Made by a program: the position numbers and the translations under genes. DNA of 64,000 nucleotides from Adlercreutzia caecimuris B7. Lineage in GTDB: Bacteria > Actinomycetota > Coriobacteriia > Coriobacteriales > Eggerthellaceae. Shown here in pieces: positions 25,466 through 34,424 of this stretch. The DNA is taken from NCBI RefSeq assembly GCF_000403355.2, contig NZ_KE159646.1, positions 1,578,258 to 1,642,257 on the forward strand, read 5' to 3'. The notes below the pieces were generated by a model. It made no database searches. It saw nothing but the letters and a program-made list of their open reading frames with translations, and was not told the origin of the DNA. Each line of letters begins with the position of its first letter. Positions within the stretch are counted from its first letter, which is position 1.

Positions 25466-27568
25466 CTATTCCCACGGACGATCGAAGCCGAGTGATCCCG
25501 CCGCCGAGCGCAGCGCGTCGACAGCCCGCTCAACAAGGCCCTGCGCCCCCTCCGTCACCGATGGCGGCAGCGTCACCGTCAGGGGGATCGAACCGATGCC
25601 GAGCGGCAGCTCGATGCAGGCAATCTCTATCTCCAGGGCGGCAAGACGGTCGTAGGCTTCTCGCTCGACACGATCGGCCAGAGAGGCGACCGGGCTGCCA
25701 GAGCCGAGAGATGAGGCGAGCGCCTCATCTCTCACGGCCGAAAAACGCACCGCGTACTCGCCGCCGTCTGCGGCGGCTACAGCCGCTGTTTGAACGAGCA
25801 CGGGCTTGAGCGGGCTCGTGTCGGCAGGCTCCAGCCCAACTGCCCCGAGCGTATCGCGCAAGGCCCCGGCGGCCCACGGGCCCAATCCGGCCGCCCCAAC
25901 GAGGGGCAGGCCGTCCAAAGCGCTTTCCACCCCATCGATCAGCGCCTTCTGGCCCGATCCGTAGGCTTTGAGCATCGCATCCCAGCAATCGAGCACAATG
26001 CGCGCCGCCCCGACTGGTGCGCTTTCGGCGCCTAGGCCATCGAGCAGGTTTCCAACCACCGATGCCTCATCTGTCGCATCTTCCAACAAGGTCGCAGCAG
26101 ATATGGCTGCCCGCGTGCCGAGCCACGAACGCGAGGATACGAAAGGCGATCTCGGCCTCTCTCCCGCATTGGGGGCCACCGCCAAGGCGATGCAGCCCGC
26201 CGCTCCCGGCGGCGTCGCATCGATACGCATGGACGCCGCCCCTTGAAGCGCCTCGACCACCTTGTCGAAGAGCCCCTGCGCTTCGCTTTTAACCGATTCA
26301 GCGAGAGGGGCCGCCTCACGCAGCGCCGCCCGGTACTCATCGGCGGCTCGGGCAACGGCGTCGTAATGGTACTCGAAGCCGTTGTCGATCGCCGTGGACG
26401 CCGATGCTACGCTGGCCAAAGAAGCCGCCGTGAACTTGCACTCCTCGCACACGGCGAACTGCCCTGCCTCCCAGGCACGCACCGAATCGTAGTAGTCGAC
26501 CAGGCCCAGGCCCGCGCAGCCCTCCCAGGCGTGCATGACCGGAAGTTCGCCTTCGGTATCGACCGGGTACTTCGCCGTGGTGTAGAGCGAGGTCCCGCGC
26601 AGCTCATCCAGATTGCGCGGAAAGCGAGGGAGCGACCCCTCGAGAGATGTTGGCGTCTCGTGCAGCTCGCAGGCCCTCAACTGAGCGATAGCATAGGCAT
26701 AGAAATCCTTGCGCAGCGCCGAACGCGCCTTCTCCTCCCCCGCATCGCTTGCAGGGCGCTCCCCCAGCAGTCGTGCCTGATAGTAGGCAAGCGCCCGATC
26801 GCGGGCCACGGTGAACGACCAGGTATCGACCGAGTGATGCATCGGGTTCGCGCCTCCCGTCAGCCCGGCAAGATGACCCGCACGCTCGTACATGCAGTAA
26901 GAAGGACTGTCGCCGCAGTCCCGTCGATAGGCCCGCTCCTTCGCCTCTTGCGCGCGGCGCGTGGCCTCTTCCGCGCGCTCGGCAGCCTCGGCCAGACCGT
27001 CCTTCTCTTCTTCCACCGCCTCGGTCAGATTGTCCTCGGCGCCATTGGCTCCGACCGCAATCGTCTCCCCCTCAGCCGGCAGCAGCAACGCCATGGCGTG
27101 ATAGCCTCCCGCACGGTCGTGCCCGTTGGCCGCAGCGACGGCGGCGGCGCTGGCGGCGGCCATAAAGGGAAGCGCCCGCTGCAGCTCGTTGAGCGATTGC
27201 GCCGCGCGCTCGGCAAACGCATCCCGCGCATCGAGGATCTTCTGACCCGCCGATATCAGCTTCGCTCCCAACTCAGCAGCCGGCGGAACGCACAACCCAA
27301 CCACACCCAGGCCGTAGGAGGTAATACCCAGCAGCGTCATGGACAGAACAGCGCCATCTACCACCCGCACGGCGATCATGAACTCGGCCACCTGGTTCTC
27401 GGCAGCAAGAGCCGCCGCATCGGCCACCTCCTGCACCTCGGCAGACAGTGTATTGATGCGGTACACCTGCGTCGCCGAGAACAGCAGCGACAGCGATACC
27501 AGAAGCGCCACGGCCATACCCGCCGTCGTGAGCCCCTCCTCGTCCCGAATAAACCGTTCAACTCTCAT
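25466..27568 (-). CDS. Large TadG-like pilus-associated protein
   Basis: A 700-aa protein with an N-terminal membrane segment preceded by a short leader (RDEEGLTTAGMAVALLVSLSL), as in TadG-type or Flp pilus-associated proteins. The ectodomain is Ala-rich, with a long predicted coiled coil (about residues 170-210, TEAVEEEKDGLAEAAERAEE) and several cysteine pairs (RDCGDSPSYC, CEECK) that may form disulfides. No von Willebrand domain is seen. The ATG at 27568 lies 10 bases inside the previous gene's end and has only a weak ribosome binding site, so translational coupling is likely. Confidence 0.75.
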   Translation of the reverse strand: MRVERFIRDEEGLTTAGMAVALLVSLSLLFSATQVYRINTLSAEVQEVADAAALAAENQVAEFMIAVRVVDGAVLSMTLLGITSYGLGVVGLCVPPAAELGAKLISAGQKILDARDAFAERAAQSLNELQRALPFMAAASAAAVAAANGHDRAGGYHAMALLLPAEGETIAVGANGAEDNLTEAVEEEKDGLAEAAERAEEATRRAQEAKERAYRRDCGDSPSYCMYERAGHLAGLTGGANPMHHSVDTWSFTVARDRALAYYQARLLGERPASDAGEEKARSALRKDFYAYAIAQLRACELHETPTSLEGSLPRFPRNLDELRGTSLYTTAKYPVDTEGELPVMHAWEGCAGLGLVDYYDSVRAWEAGQFAVCEECKFTAASLASVASASTAIDNGFEYHYDAVARAADEYRAALREAAPLAESVKSEAQGLFDKVVEALQGAASMRIDATPPGAAGCIALAVAPNAGERPRSPFVSSRSWLGTRAAISAATLLEDATDEASVVGNLLDGLGAESAPVGAARIVLDCWDAMLKAYGSGQKALIDGVESALDGLPLVGAAGLGPWAAGALRDTLGAVGLEPADTSPLKPVLVQTAAVAAADGGEYAVRFSAVRDEALASSLGSGSPVASLADRVEREAYDRLAALEIEIACIELPLGIGSIPLTVTLPPSVTEGAQGLVERAVDALRSAAGSLGFDRPWE

Positions 27569-28076
27569 CACGCCATGCACCTGCCTTATCGTTCGGATGA
27601 CTTCCCCCAAGGGATTCCTGTGCCCATGACGCCCGCGTCGGAGCCTCGACCTCCACCTCGATGACGAGATTGCCGCGCTCATTGACAAGCCCGAGGAGCG
27701 TCGCTCCCATATCGAGCAGCGGCAGCGGGCGAACCTCGGTGCGCACCACCACCCGCGATCGATCGGCCGAACCGCCTCCCTCGCACATCACCTCCCACGT
27801 GCATCCGCCACGATGCACGTGGAAGTTGTCATGCTGGGGAATAGCGCCCAGGCGACGCTTGACGAAATCGACGCAGGCCGTCGCATCCCCTTCTCCGGTC
27901 GCCAGCAGACGGCAGGCCTCTGAAGCCGCAGAGGCCATAACCATACGGTCGTAGAGAACGATGCCGGGCTGCGCGAGCAACAGCACAAGCAGAAAAACAA
28001 TGGGCAATCCAAAGGCTGCCTCCACCGTGGTCTGCCCGCACTCGCGAGGCCTGCCCGCCCTGACACGCCCTGGCAT
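27558..28076 (-). CDS. TadE-like pseudopilin
   Basis: A 172-aa protein beginning with a basic leader and GQTTVEAAFGLPIVFLLVLL, the TadE-family pseudopilin signature (Glu near position +5). The rest is a soluble domain with three cysteines. GGAGACGGA precedes the ATG. It stands between the small pilin-like gene and the large TadG-like gene. Confidence 0.85.
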   Translation of the reverse strand: MPGRVRAGRPRECGQTTVEAAFGLPIVFLLVLLLAQPGIVLYDRMVMASAASEACRLLATGEGDATACVDFVKRRLGAIPQHDNFHVHRGGCTWEVMCEGGGSADRSRVVVRTEVRPLPLLDMGATLLGLVNERGNLVIEVEVEAPTRASWAQESLGGSHPNDKAGAWRDES

Positions 28077-28090
28077 TCCGTCTCCTCTCC

Positions 28091-28312
28091 TTAGAAACTG
28101 AACACATCGATGACCCAGCTAGCCGCACCCTGCATATGATGAGAGGCGGAGAGCAGCGCATGGTCTATTACGAGCCCCGACGAGAGCATGCGCCACACGG
28201 CCCCTCCCGCCAGAATCACGCAGACGAAGGCGGCTGCCACGATGGCATACTCGACCGTACTCTGTCCGCAGTCCCCTACAGCCCGTTGATGCCGCTCGCA
28301 ATGGCATCCCAG
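28091..28312 (-). CDS. Small Flp/TadE-like pilin without a canonical start codon
   Basis: The frame encodes GQSTVEYAIVAAAFVCVILA, an unmistakable prepilin cleavage and membrane segment, and runs to a TAA at 28091. In this frame no ATG, GTG or TTG occurs between the upstream stop and the cleavage motif. The nearest possible initiators are CTG at 28312 (used here, 73 aa) or ATT at 28324. Both lie inside the 3' end of flp, in the -1 frame relative to it. Translation may begin at a rare start codon by coupling to flp, or the two may be joined by frameshifting. Confidence 0.55.
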   Translation of the reverse strand: MGCHCERHQRAVGDCGQSTVEYAIVAAAFVCVILAGGAVWRMLSSGLVIDHALLSASHHMQGAASWVIDVFSF

Positions 28313-28518
28313 AGCTCTTGCAATTTGGGGCGGAACAAGGTGATGGCGATAATGGCGATGACCACCAGCACGCCGACCAAAATGGCGTACTCGGTCGTTC
28401 CCTGCCCCTTGGCCTCGGCGAGCTTCGCGCGGGCAGAGACAAAAGCTCCAATCGTCGCGCGGCCCGCCATCTCCCAACCGCGGCGCGCCGCGGCGATCGT
28501 CTTCTCGATTGCTTTCAT
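28276..28518 (-). CDS. flp: Flp pilin (type IVb pilin)
   Basis: An 80-aa prepilin with a 41-residue basic leader helix, then the cleavage motif in KGQGTTEYAILVGVLVVIAI, the classic Flp signature (G/XXXXEY). The mature pilin is about 38 aa and ends in LWDAIASGINGL. It is the main pilus subunit. ATG 28518 has AAAGGA upstream; an in-frame ATG six codons earlier is less likely. Confidence 0.93.
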   Translation of the reverse strand: MKAIEKTIAAARRGWEMAGRATIGAFVSARAKLAEAKGQGTTEYAILVGVLVVIAIIAITLFRPKLQELWDAIASGINGL

Positions 28519-28548
28519 AATGCGTTTCCTTTCCATGTCTGTTCTCCA

Positions 28549-29514
28549 TCAAAACCCTCCTGCCAACTCGAGCAGAACGGGACCGAGCACCAACATCAGC
28601 ATCGCCGGCAAGATGAGCACGCCGGTAGGCACCATCATCTTCACGGGCGCCTTCGCCACCTGCTCCTGCTTACGGGCCTTGTATCCGGCACGCGCCTCAC
28701 GGGCGGCATCCTCCAAGTTGTCCGCCAGCGTTGAACCGAACCGCAGCGAGCGAACGATGTTCTCCATCACCCGCGCGAGGAGAGGGGAGGCGTAGGAAGC
28801 CGCCACCTCCCTCAACGCCTCGTCGCGTGCGATAAGGCCGCATGCCCACTGCCGATGAGCCGCCCGAAGCGTCTCGGCGAGCATCGTCTCGAAGTGGCCG
28901 GTGTACATCTCGAGGCTCCTGTCGAACGACAGGCCGCTGCGCATCCCCAATGCCACGACGTCGAGCATCTCCGACAAGTCGCGCTCCATAGCCTCGGCTC
29001 TGCGGCGGCTGCGCACCGAGAGCGCCCGCGGAAGCGCCTGCCACCCCAGCACGGCGCCGGCTATCGCCAGGAGCATGCCGAGCTCCACCGTGACCAGGCA
29101 TCCGACGACGGCACCTCCCGCAGCCCCCATCAACGCCAACCGAAAGCGCGCCTCCCAAAACCCCGCATCGGTGAGCCGGCCGGCAACCCCGGCGGGTGCT
29201 GCACGGGCCTCGACGCCCCCTCGACGCCGAAGGGCCAAAGGCGCTATCGTGCGGGCCAACGGACTCAGCAGGCGCTGTGACACCTCGATCCCGTAGGCAA
29301 TGATCTGCTCGTCAACCGTCGGACGTCCCGCAGTCTCGGTCGACATCCTCTGCTCCCCCGATCCGCCCACGCTCTCGGCCACAGCCGCCCGATAGCGCAC
29401 CCGGCGCCTCCAGGTTTCCGCAAGACGCCAGAGCATCCACCCGACGCCGAAGGCGCTCGCCGCGGCTCCTGCCGCGAGAATCGATCCCAGTATTCCTTCC
29501 CCCACAGCGCTCAC
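28549..29514 (-). CDS. tadC: TadC-like type II secretion F-domain protein
   Basis: A 321-aa membrane protein with the T2SSF domain (about residues 150-290, including LSEMLDVVALGMRSGLSFDR and LARVMENIVRSLRFGSTLAD) and hydrophobic helices at the N-terminus, about residues 130-165, and the C-terminus. It forms the platform of the Flp pilus machine together with TadB. Its start overlaps the tadB stop by four bases. Confidence 0.9.
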   Translation of the reverse strand: MSAVGEGILGSILAAGAAASAFGVGWMLWRLAETWRRRVRYRAAVAESVGGSGEQRMSTETAGRPTVDEQIIAYGIEVSQRLLSPLARTIAPLALRRRGGVEARAAPAGVAGRLTDAGFWEARFRLALMGAAGGAVVGCLVTVELGMLLAIAGAVLGWQALPRALSVRSRRRAEAMERDLSEMLDVVALGMRSGLSFDRSLEMYTGHFETMLAETLRAAHRQWACGLIARDEALREVAASYASPLLARVMENIVRSLRFGSTLADNLEDAAREARAGYKARKQEQVAKAPVKMMVPTGVLILPAMLMLVLGPVLLELAGGF

Positions 29515-30491
29515 CCCCCGCTCACATCGAGGAGGCGGTGCACGGCCAGCACGCCGACGGCCTGCATCGCCAGGGCCGCCGCCAACAGCAGCATTCCCGG
29601 CAGGCTCTCGAAGAACGGCGCAAGAAACCCCGGACTCATAAGCGAGAAAATGCCAACGAGCACAAAGGGCATGATGGTGACGATGCGAGCGGACAACTTC
29701 GCCTGAGCCGTCTGGACCCGCAGCGATCGCTCGAGCTCGATCTCCCCCTCTACCGACTCGCGAGCGGCATCGAGCACCGAGGCCAGGCTACCGCCGCTCG
29801 CATGCTGCACATCGAGCGCCACGGCAATGAATGCGAGCTCCGAAGCGTCCGATCGGCAGCGAAATACCGCCAGCGCCTCACCAGCGGTCGCCCCTGTCTC
29901 CAGCAGGCGGGCCGATGCGAGAAACAGGTCGCCCAGCGGCCCCTTCATTTCAGAGCCCGTCTGGCGAAGCGTCTGCATGAGGGACAGACCTGCCCGAAAG
30001 CAGACGCCAACCGAACGCAGGGCGTCGGGAATCTCGTCGCGCAGCGCGCACGCCCGTCGCTCCGCATCGCTTTTGGCCCAGCCGGAGAAAGTCACCAGGG
30101 CGCATCCGGCGACAGCGATGCCGAACACAGGCGATCCCGTCGCCAGCCATCCGATACCGACCAGGACGAGCGTCGCCGCGATCGTCGTCGACAGGAGGGG
30201 CACGCGGGCAACGTCGATACCCCGCGCGCGCAGCGCCAGGCACTCACAGTCCACCACGCGCCGAACAAAAGGGCGGCGTAAAAGCGCTTCGGCCAGGGGA
30301 ACCAAGGGGGCTACCCCGTGTCGGAGCCGCTCCGCCATACGTCCGGCCCGCCCCCGATGCTTCTCCCCGCCTAAAGCCCTCTGTGCACGCTCCCTCCGAC
30401 GAGAACGATCAATCCAGGCTCGTCCGACGGAAAAGCCCGCTCCAGCCGCTGACATCACGCCGACAAGCGTATATCCAACGAGCGTATCCAT
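29511..30491 (-). CDS. tadB: TadB-like type II secretion F-domain protein
   Basis: A 326-aa platform protein with an N-terminal helix, a helix pair near residues 80-120, a T2SSF domain (DEIPDALRSVGVCFRAGLSL, ASGGSLASVLDAARESVEGE) and two C-terminal helices. AGGAGGTGAAGCA precedes ATG 30491, which lies 37 bases inside the end of tadA, indicating coupled translation. Confidence 0.92.
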   Translation of the reverse strand: MDTLVGYTLVGVMSAAGAGFSVGRAWIDRSRRRERAQRALGGEKHRGRAGRMAERLRHGVAPLVPLAEALLRRPFVRRVVDCECLALRARGIDVARVPLLSTTIAATLVLVGIGWLATGSPVFGIAVAGCALVTFSGWAKSDAERRACALRDEIPDALRSVGVCFRAGLSLMQTLRQTGSEMKGPLGDLFLASARLLETGATAGEALAVFRCRSDASELAFIAVALDVQHASGGSLASVLDAARESVEGEIELERSLRVQTAQAKLSARIVTIMPFVLVGIFSLMSPGFLAPFFESLPGMLLLAAALAMQAVGVLAVHRLLDVSGG

Positions 30492-31786
30492 TGCTTCACC
30501 TCCTTCTTGTCGGCAACGGCCGCTGCCGGAAGATCGTCGATCCAGGCCGGGTAGTCGAACCAGCGCCCTGTCTGCTGCCCCATCTCGCGCCGGTACAGCG
30601 TCGTGAGGGCGCACCGTCGCCGATCGACGTCGAACGCCATGGAGGCGATCTCTGCCACACATCGCGTGCCGTCGGGGCGGCGCGACGTCTGGATCACCAA
30701 ATCGAAGGCGTTCCCGATTTGCGCCTCGATGGCGTCCACCGGCAATTCCACCCCGTAGCGCACCATGGTCACCAAGCGATCGACCGCTTCGCGCGGCGAG
30801 TTCGCATGCAACGTCGTCAACGACCCGTCGTGACCCGTATTCATGGCCTGCAGCATATCGATGGCCTCCTCGGAGCGACACTCGCCGACGATGATGCGGT
30901 CGGGGCGCATGCGCAGGGCATTAGCCACCAGCTCGCGTATGGTCACCTCGCCCGTCCCCTCGGCATTGGCCGCCCGGGCTTCCAAGCGCACCACATGAGG
31001 ATGTTCGTCGAATTTGAGCTCGGCGGCGTCCTCGATCGTGATGATCCGCTCCCCGAAGGAGATATGGAACGAGAGGGCGTTGAGCAGCGTGGTCTTGCCG
31101 CTGCCGGTGCCTCCCGCTACTGCCATGGACTTGCGAGCACTGACTGCCCAGACGAGGAACTGCTCCACTGTCTCGTCGAACGAGCCGAGGTTCCTCAGCT
31201 GAACGAGGCTCAAGGCCTTGCGCGTGAACGACCGGATGGTCAGGCACGGGCCGTCAATGGCAAGGGGAGGCACCACGGCATGCACGCGATGCCCTTGGGG
31301 CAGCCGTGCGCTCACCAGCGGCGACGACTCGTCGATACGGCGGCCCAACGGACCGAGGATACGGTCGATAAGAGCCCTAACCTGGTCATCGCTCTCAAAT
31401 TTCACCGAAGCGAGCTCAAGGCGCCCGTTCCGTTCCACGTATACGCTGTGCGTACCGTTCACCATAATCTCCGTTACAGCCTCGTCGTGAATGAGCGCAT
31501 CGAGCGGCCCGAAGCCGAAGATCGTATCGATAAGCCCGTTCACAAGCCCGCGAAAGACAAGAGGGTCGAGGGCACGCCAGGGATCGTGCATCGCCGCGCG
31601 GCGGCAGGCGGCGCGAACCTCGTTGCGTGCCCGCTCGGGACTCTCGTCCGCCATGGCCGCCACGCGGTCCAAGGGCACGATCTCCCCCACCGCAGAGCGC
31701 AACGTCTCGATGCCGATGCGGACGCGTCCATCGTCCTCTCCCCTTCGCTCGTCTTCTATCGCCTGCACACGCTCGAGCAGCGACAT
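30455..31786 (-). CDS. tadA: TadA/CpaF pilus assembly ATPase
   Basis: A 443-aa secretion ATPase of the VirB11/TadA family that powers Flp pilus assembly and probably retraction. It has a Walker A ([15 protein letters not shown]), an Asp box ([10 protein letters not shown]), a Walker B ([20 protein letters not shown]) and a His box ([12 protein letters not shown]). ATG 31786 has GGGAGG upstream; a GTG nine bases earlier is possible. Confidence 0.96.
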   Translation of the reverse strand: MSLLERVQAIEDERRGEDDGRVRIGIETLRSAVGEIVPLDRVAAMADESPERARNEVRAACRRAAMHDPWRALDPLVFRGLVNGLIDTIFGFGPLDALIHDEAVTEIMVNGTHSVYVERNGRLELASVKFESDDQVRALIDRILGPLGRRIDESSPLVSARLPQGHRVHAVVPPLAIDGPCLTIRSFTRKALSLVQLRNLGSFDETVEQFLVWAVSARKSMAVAGGTGSGKTTLLNALSFHISFGERIITIEDAAELKFDEHPHVVRLEARAANAEGTGEVTIRELVANALRMRPDRIIVGECRSEEAIDMLQAMNTGHDGSLTTLHANSPREAVDRLVTMVRYGVELPVDAIEAQIGNAFDLVIQTSRRPDGTRCVAEIASMAFDVDRRRCALTTLYRREMGQQTGRWFDYPAWIDDLPAAAVADKKEVKQWIRSLDIRLSA

Positions 31787-31791
31787 GACGC

Positions 31792-33072
31792 TCACCTCCC
31801 CTCGCCTAGCGGCACTCGTATCTCATCACGCTGCGCCCGGCTCCGGCGGCGCGAGGCTCTGCGCATGTGCTTTTTCTCACGCACGCGGGCCCCCTTCAGC
31901 CCCCAGCGCGCGATTACCCCCTCCTGAGCCACGCCTTGGCAAAGCGCCGTGCCCCTCGGCAGCAATTCGCCCAGCAAACGATCCACGCTCGCGCACAGGT
32001 CGTTGCCCGAGGCAAAGAGCGCCGGCGCCGAGGCCGCGCCCAAAAGTTCCTCAACCTCTCGACCGCCATCGGCCAGCTCTATCACCGGAGCTCCCTGAAG
32101 AGCGCTCGACACGTCGATAGAGGTGAAGGGAGCATGGCGGCCGCATCGGTTGAGCACCAGCACGAACGAGCTTGTGGCAACGCCGCAGCGAAGGCACAGG
32201 TCGAGGGCCCGTCGGCAAGCACGCACCGAAGATGCTCGCTGGTCGATGAGAAACACGACAGCGGCGCTGCGCTCCAGCAGGCGCACCTGCTGCTCGTTCC
32301 AGCTTCCTCCCGTATCGACGACTACGAAATCGAAGCGGCCGAGCGCCTCCTGCACTGCCCTATCGAGCGGCCCGGCAAGCACCTCGGCTAACTCGGGGCG
32401 GCCCGGCGCCTCGATGAGCGCAACCTCTCCAGCCGACACCTCAGGAAGCAGCGCCGAATCTTCCGCCAGAGCGTCAAGAGAAACATGCGCATCGGCCGCA
32501 CCGATTTCACCTAGATCGCCGAATTGGAGATCGGCATCGATCAAAGCGCAGCGCAAGCCGCGTCGGGCCGCTCCGTGGGCCAACACGGTCGCCACCGTGC
32601 TCTTCCCGACACCCCCGCTTCCGCTGACCACGGTTAGCAGAAACCCCCCAGCTCTTTCTTCCTCCCGACTCCTCCCCGAAGCGTCGTCCGCAGCGATGGC
32701 GGCGGTATCGGGAACGACCTCCGCGCTCAGACGCCGCACAACTTCGTCCAGGGAGAGGACGCCGTCCAAGTGCGCCGCAGCCAGACGGGAGCGCACCGAC
32801 CCCGTTTCCTCGCAGGCTGCCAAATACACGCGGCAGGCGGGAGCGTCGACCTTCAGCGCGGCGGCGAGGTTGATCCCCTCGACCTCTTCGCTGGACAGCA
32901 CAATGGCCTCTTCTATCGCCGGGGATGCGGCAATCGCCTCACGTGCAGCGCGGGCACGGGAGCACACCGTGAGCCATGGAGCTTCGAGGAGGGTCGGGTC
33001 AAGGCCTCGACTCGTCAACGCCACCTGTTGCTCCGCATCGGCGCAGAGCAGCTTTCTCACCATCGCGCTCAC
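31792..33072 (-). CDS. tadZ: TadZ/CpaE-like ParA-family localisation ATPase
   Basis: A 426-aa protein with an N-terminal receiver-like pseudo-domain (about residues 1-115) and a MinD/ParA ATPase domain with a deviant Walker A (VVSGSGGVGKSTVATVLAHG), switch I (LIDADLQFGDLG) and FDFVVVDTGGSW. TadZ proteins place the pilus machine at a cell pole. The C-terminus is strongly basic (HMRRASRRRSRAQRD), perhaps a membrane or nucleic acid contact. It overlaps cpaB by four bases. Confidence 0.9.
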   Translation of the reverse strand: MSAMVRKLLCADAEQQVALTSRGLDPTLLEAPWLTVCSRARAAREAIAASPAIEEAIVLSSEEVEGINLAAALKVDAPACRVYLAACEETGSVRSRLAAAHLDGVLSLDEVVRRLSAEVVPDTAAIAADDASGRSREEERAGGFLLTVVSGSGGVGKSTVATVLAHGAARRGLRCALIDADLQFGDLGEIGAADAHVSLDALAEDSALLPEVSAGEVALIEAPGRPELAEVLAGPLDRAVQEALGRFDFVVVDTGGSWNEQQVRLLERSAAVVFLIDQRASSVRACRRALDLCLRCGVATSSFVLVLNRCGRHAPFTSIDVSSALQGAPVIELADGGREVEELLGAASAPALFASGNDLCASVDRLLGELLPRGTALCQGVAQEGVIARWGLKGARVREKKHMRRASRRRSRAQRDEIRVPLGEGR

Positions 33073-33878
33073 AGAACCGCCCCCTCAGCTGACGGCGCCT
33101 CGCTCGGCGCACTTTCCTCCGCAGGCGGCGCCTCAATCGCCGCCGCCTCCTGCTCCGACGCCGGTGTATCGCTCGGCACCGCGCCGCCGTCGGCAGGCAC
33201 CTCGACTGCGCCATCTAAAGCCGCCTCCGCGCCTCCGGACTCAGATCCCGCCGTAGCGGGCAGGGCGAAATACAGCTCCAGATTCTGTGCGGCGGACACG
33301 ATCTCCTGCACGCGCTCGGGGGCCACGGCAAGGGTGATCCATGCATTGGACGCGGCGGCCGACCCCGTCTCCGCTGACGCGCTCGAGGCGAGAACGAGCG
33401 CCCCCTCAACCAGCCTCGTCGTAGAAACAGGGCCTGTAGCGTACACATCCACGTGCATGCCGGCCTCCACCGAGCCGCCCACCGCTTGCACCGCTCGCGC
33501 AGGAACACTGATGGCGGCAAGGCCCTGCGGCACGCTGATATCAGCCTCCTGCGCCTCGGTGCGCCGGACGCTGAGCACTTCGCCCTTGATGACCGGCGAG
33601 CCCAAGCGCTGCCCCACAATGCCCGACGGCTCTGTCACCGCGCCGTCGGGAAGCAAATCGGCCACCCACATCTTGGTGGCGACCGCCGAGCCGTCCACCA
33701 CTTCGCCAGGCGCCAGATCGCGCGTGGCCACGCACACCTCGACCTGCTCTCCTCCGTAACGCGCAAGGGCCTCCGCCCGCGCCTCATCGACCTCCCCGCG
33801 CACCTCGGCCATGTACAGCCCGACGCATAATGAGCAGCACAGCCCGCAGGTCAGGCCGGCCAGCGTTGTCTTCTTCAT
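33069..33878 (-). CDS. cpaB: Flp pilus assembly protein CpaB/RcpC (SAF domain)
   Basis: A 269-aa protein with an N-terminal membrane anchor (TTLAGLTCGLCCSLCVGLYM), an SAF domain (VCVATRDLAPGEVVDGSAVA) and the RcpC domain (SVPQGLAAISVPARAVQAVG, then HVDVYAT). The last 60 residues are Ala/Glu/Pro-rich. It is the first gene of the tad operon. The ATG at 33878 is used; ATG 33890 is equally possible since neither has a strong ribosome binding site. Confidence 0.88.
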   Translation of the reverse strand: MKKTTLAGLTCGLCCSLCVGLYMAEVRGEVDEARAEALARYGGEQVEVCVATRDLAPGEVVDGSAVATKMWVADLLPDGAVTEPSGIVGQRLGSPVIKGEVLSVRRTEAQEADISVPQGLAAISVPARAVQAVGGSVEAGMHVDVYATGPVSTTRLVEGALVLASSASAETGSAAASNAWITLAVAPERVQEIVSAAQNLELYFALPATAGSESGGAEAALDGAVEVPADGGAVPSDTPASEQEAAAIEAPPAEESAPSEAPSAEGAVL

Positions 33879-33962
33879 GAGCCATCCCATCTCGTGTTCT
33901 CAGGAAACACTGGGCATTATGCCCGCGCATAACCGTCAAACGATCTCGAGAATGACCCGTTT

Positions 33963-34046
33963 GGAGCCGTCCGGGAACCGCCCCCGAACCGTCCGGCCAC
34001 CGTCTACAAACCGCTCGGGAGCCGTCCGCGAGCCTCCCCCGAACCG
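33963..34046. repeat. Imperfect 29-bp direct repeat upstream of the tad operon
   Basis: Copies at 33963-33991 and 34018-34046 begin GGAGCCGTCC and end CCCCCGAACCG, with 26 of 29 bases identical and a 55-base period. They lie between the tad start and the prophage end. No ORF is supported in 33891-34268. Candidate regulatory sites or decayed sequence. Confidence 0.5.
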
Positions 34047-34268
34047 CAGAAAGCCTCAAGCACTGGGGGAGGGTATGCCGCGCGCCATGCCCCCAGACGA
34101 TCATTTGGCGCACGAGCAGGCAGCGGCTGCAACAACAAGCCGCTGCAGCCGACGGCGCCGTTGGCGCGTGATTGGCACATCTATGGATGCGGCTCGTCAG
34201 GAGGAACCCACAGCGTGAACCCTGCGCCATTCGCGGTTGATTTGCAGATTCGGTGCGGACGAACCCTG

Positions 34269-34311
34269 AAAACGAAAACAGGTCACCGCCTCTAAAATAA
34301 GCGATGACCTG
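34269..34311 (-). terminator. Terminator of the tRNA gene used as phage attachment site
   Basis: Minus-strand hairpin with 11-base arms (CAGGTCATCGC / GCGGTGACCTG, one G-T wobble) and a TTTTCGTTTT tail. It starts 11 bases after the CCA end of the tRNA fragment at 34322, so it is the original terminator of the host tRNA. Confidence 0.8.
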
Positions 34312-34321
34312 CGAATACTTC

Positions 34322-34349
34322 TGGTGGTCGCGGAGGGATTTGAACCCAC
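34322..34349 (-). other. 3' end of a tRNA gene, probable attL
   Basis: On the minus strand the sequence reads GTGGGTTCAAATCCCTC (T-arm, one mismatched pair), CGCGACC (acceptor 3' strand), discriminator A, and CCA. No matching 5' acceptor or anticodon arm lies upstream (higher coordinates), where phage DNA with the integrase begins. This is what remains of a tRNA gene after phage insertion; the intact copy should be at the far prophage end outside the window. Some bases up to about 34424 may belong to the att core. The tRNA type cannot be told. Confidence 0.65.
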
Positions 34350-34424
34350 CGCCGATGAGCTTTCTACCTGGGGAAACTCCGCTTCGGTCTGCCATGTCTG
34401 CCAAATTCACAAGCCCTCCACGGC

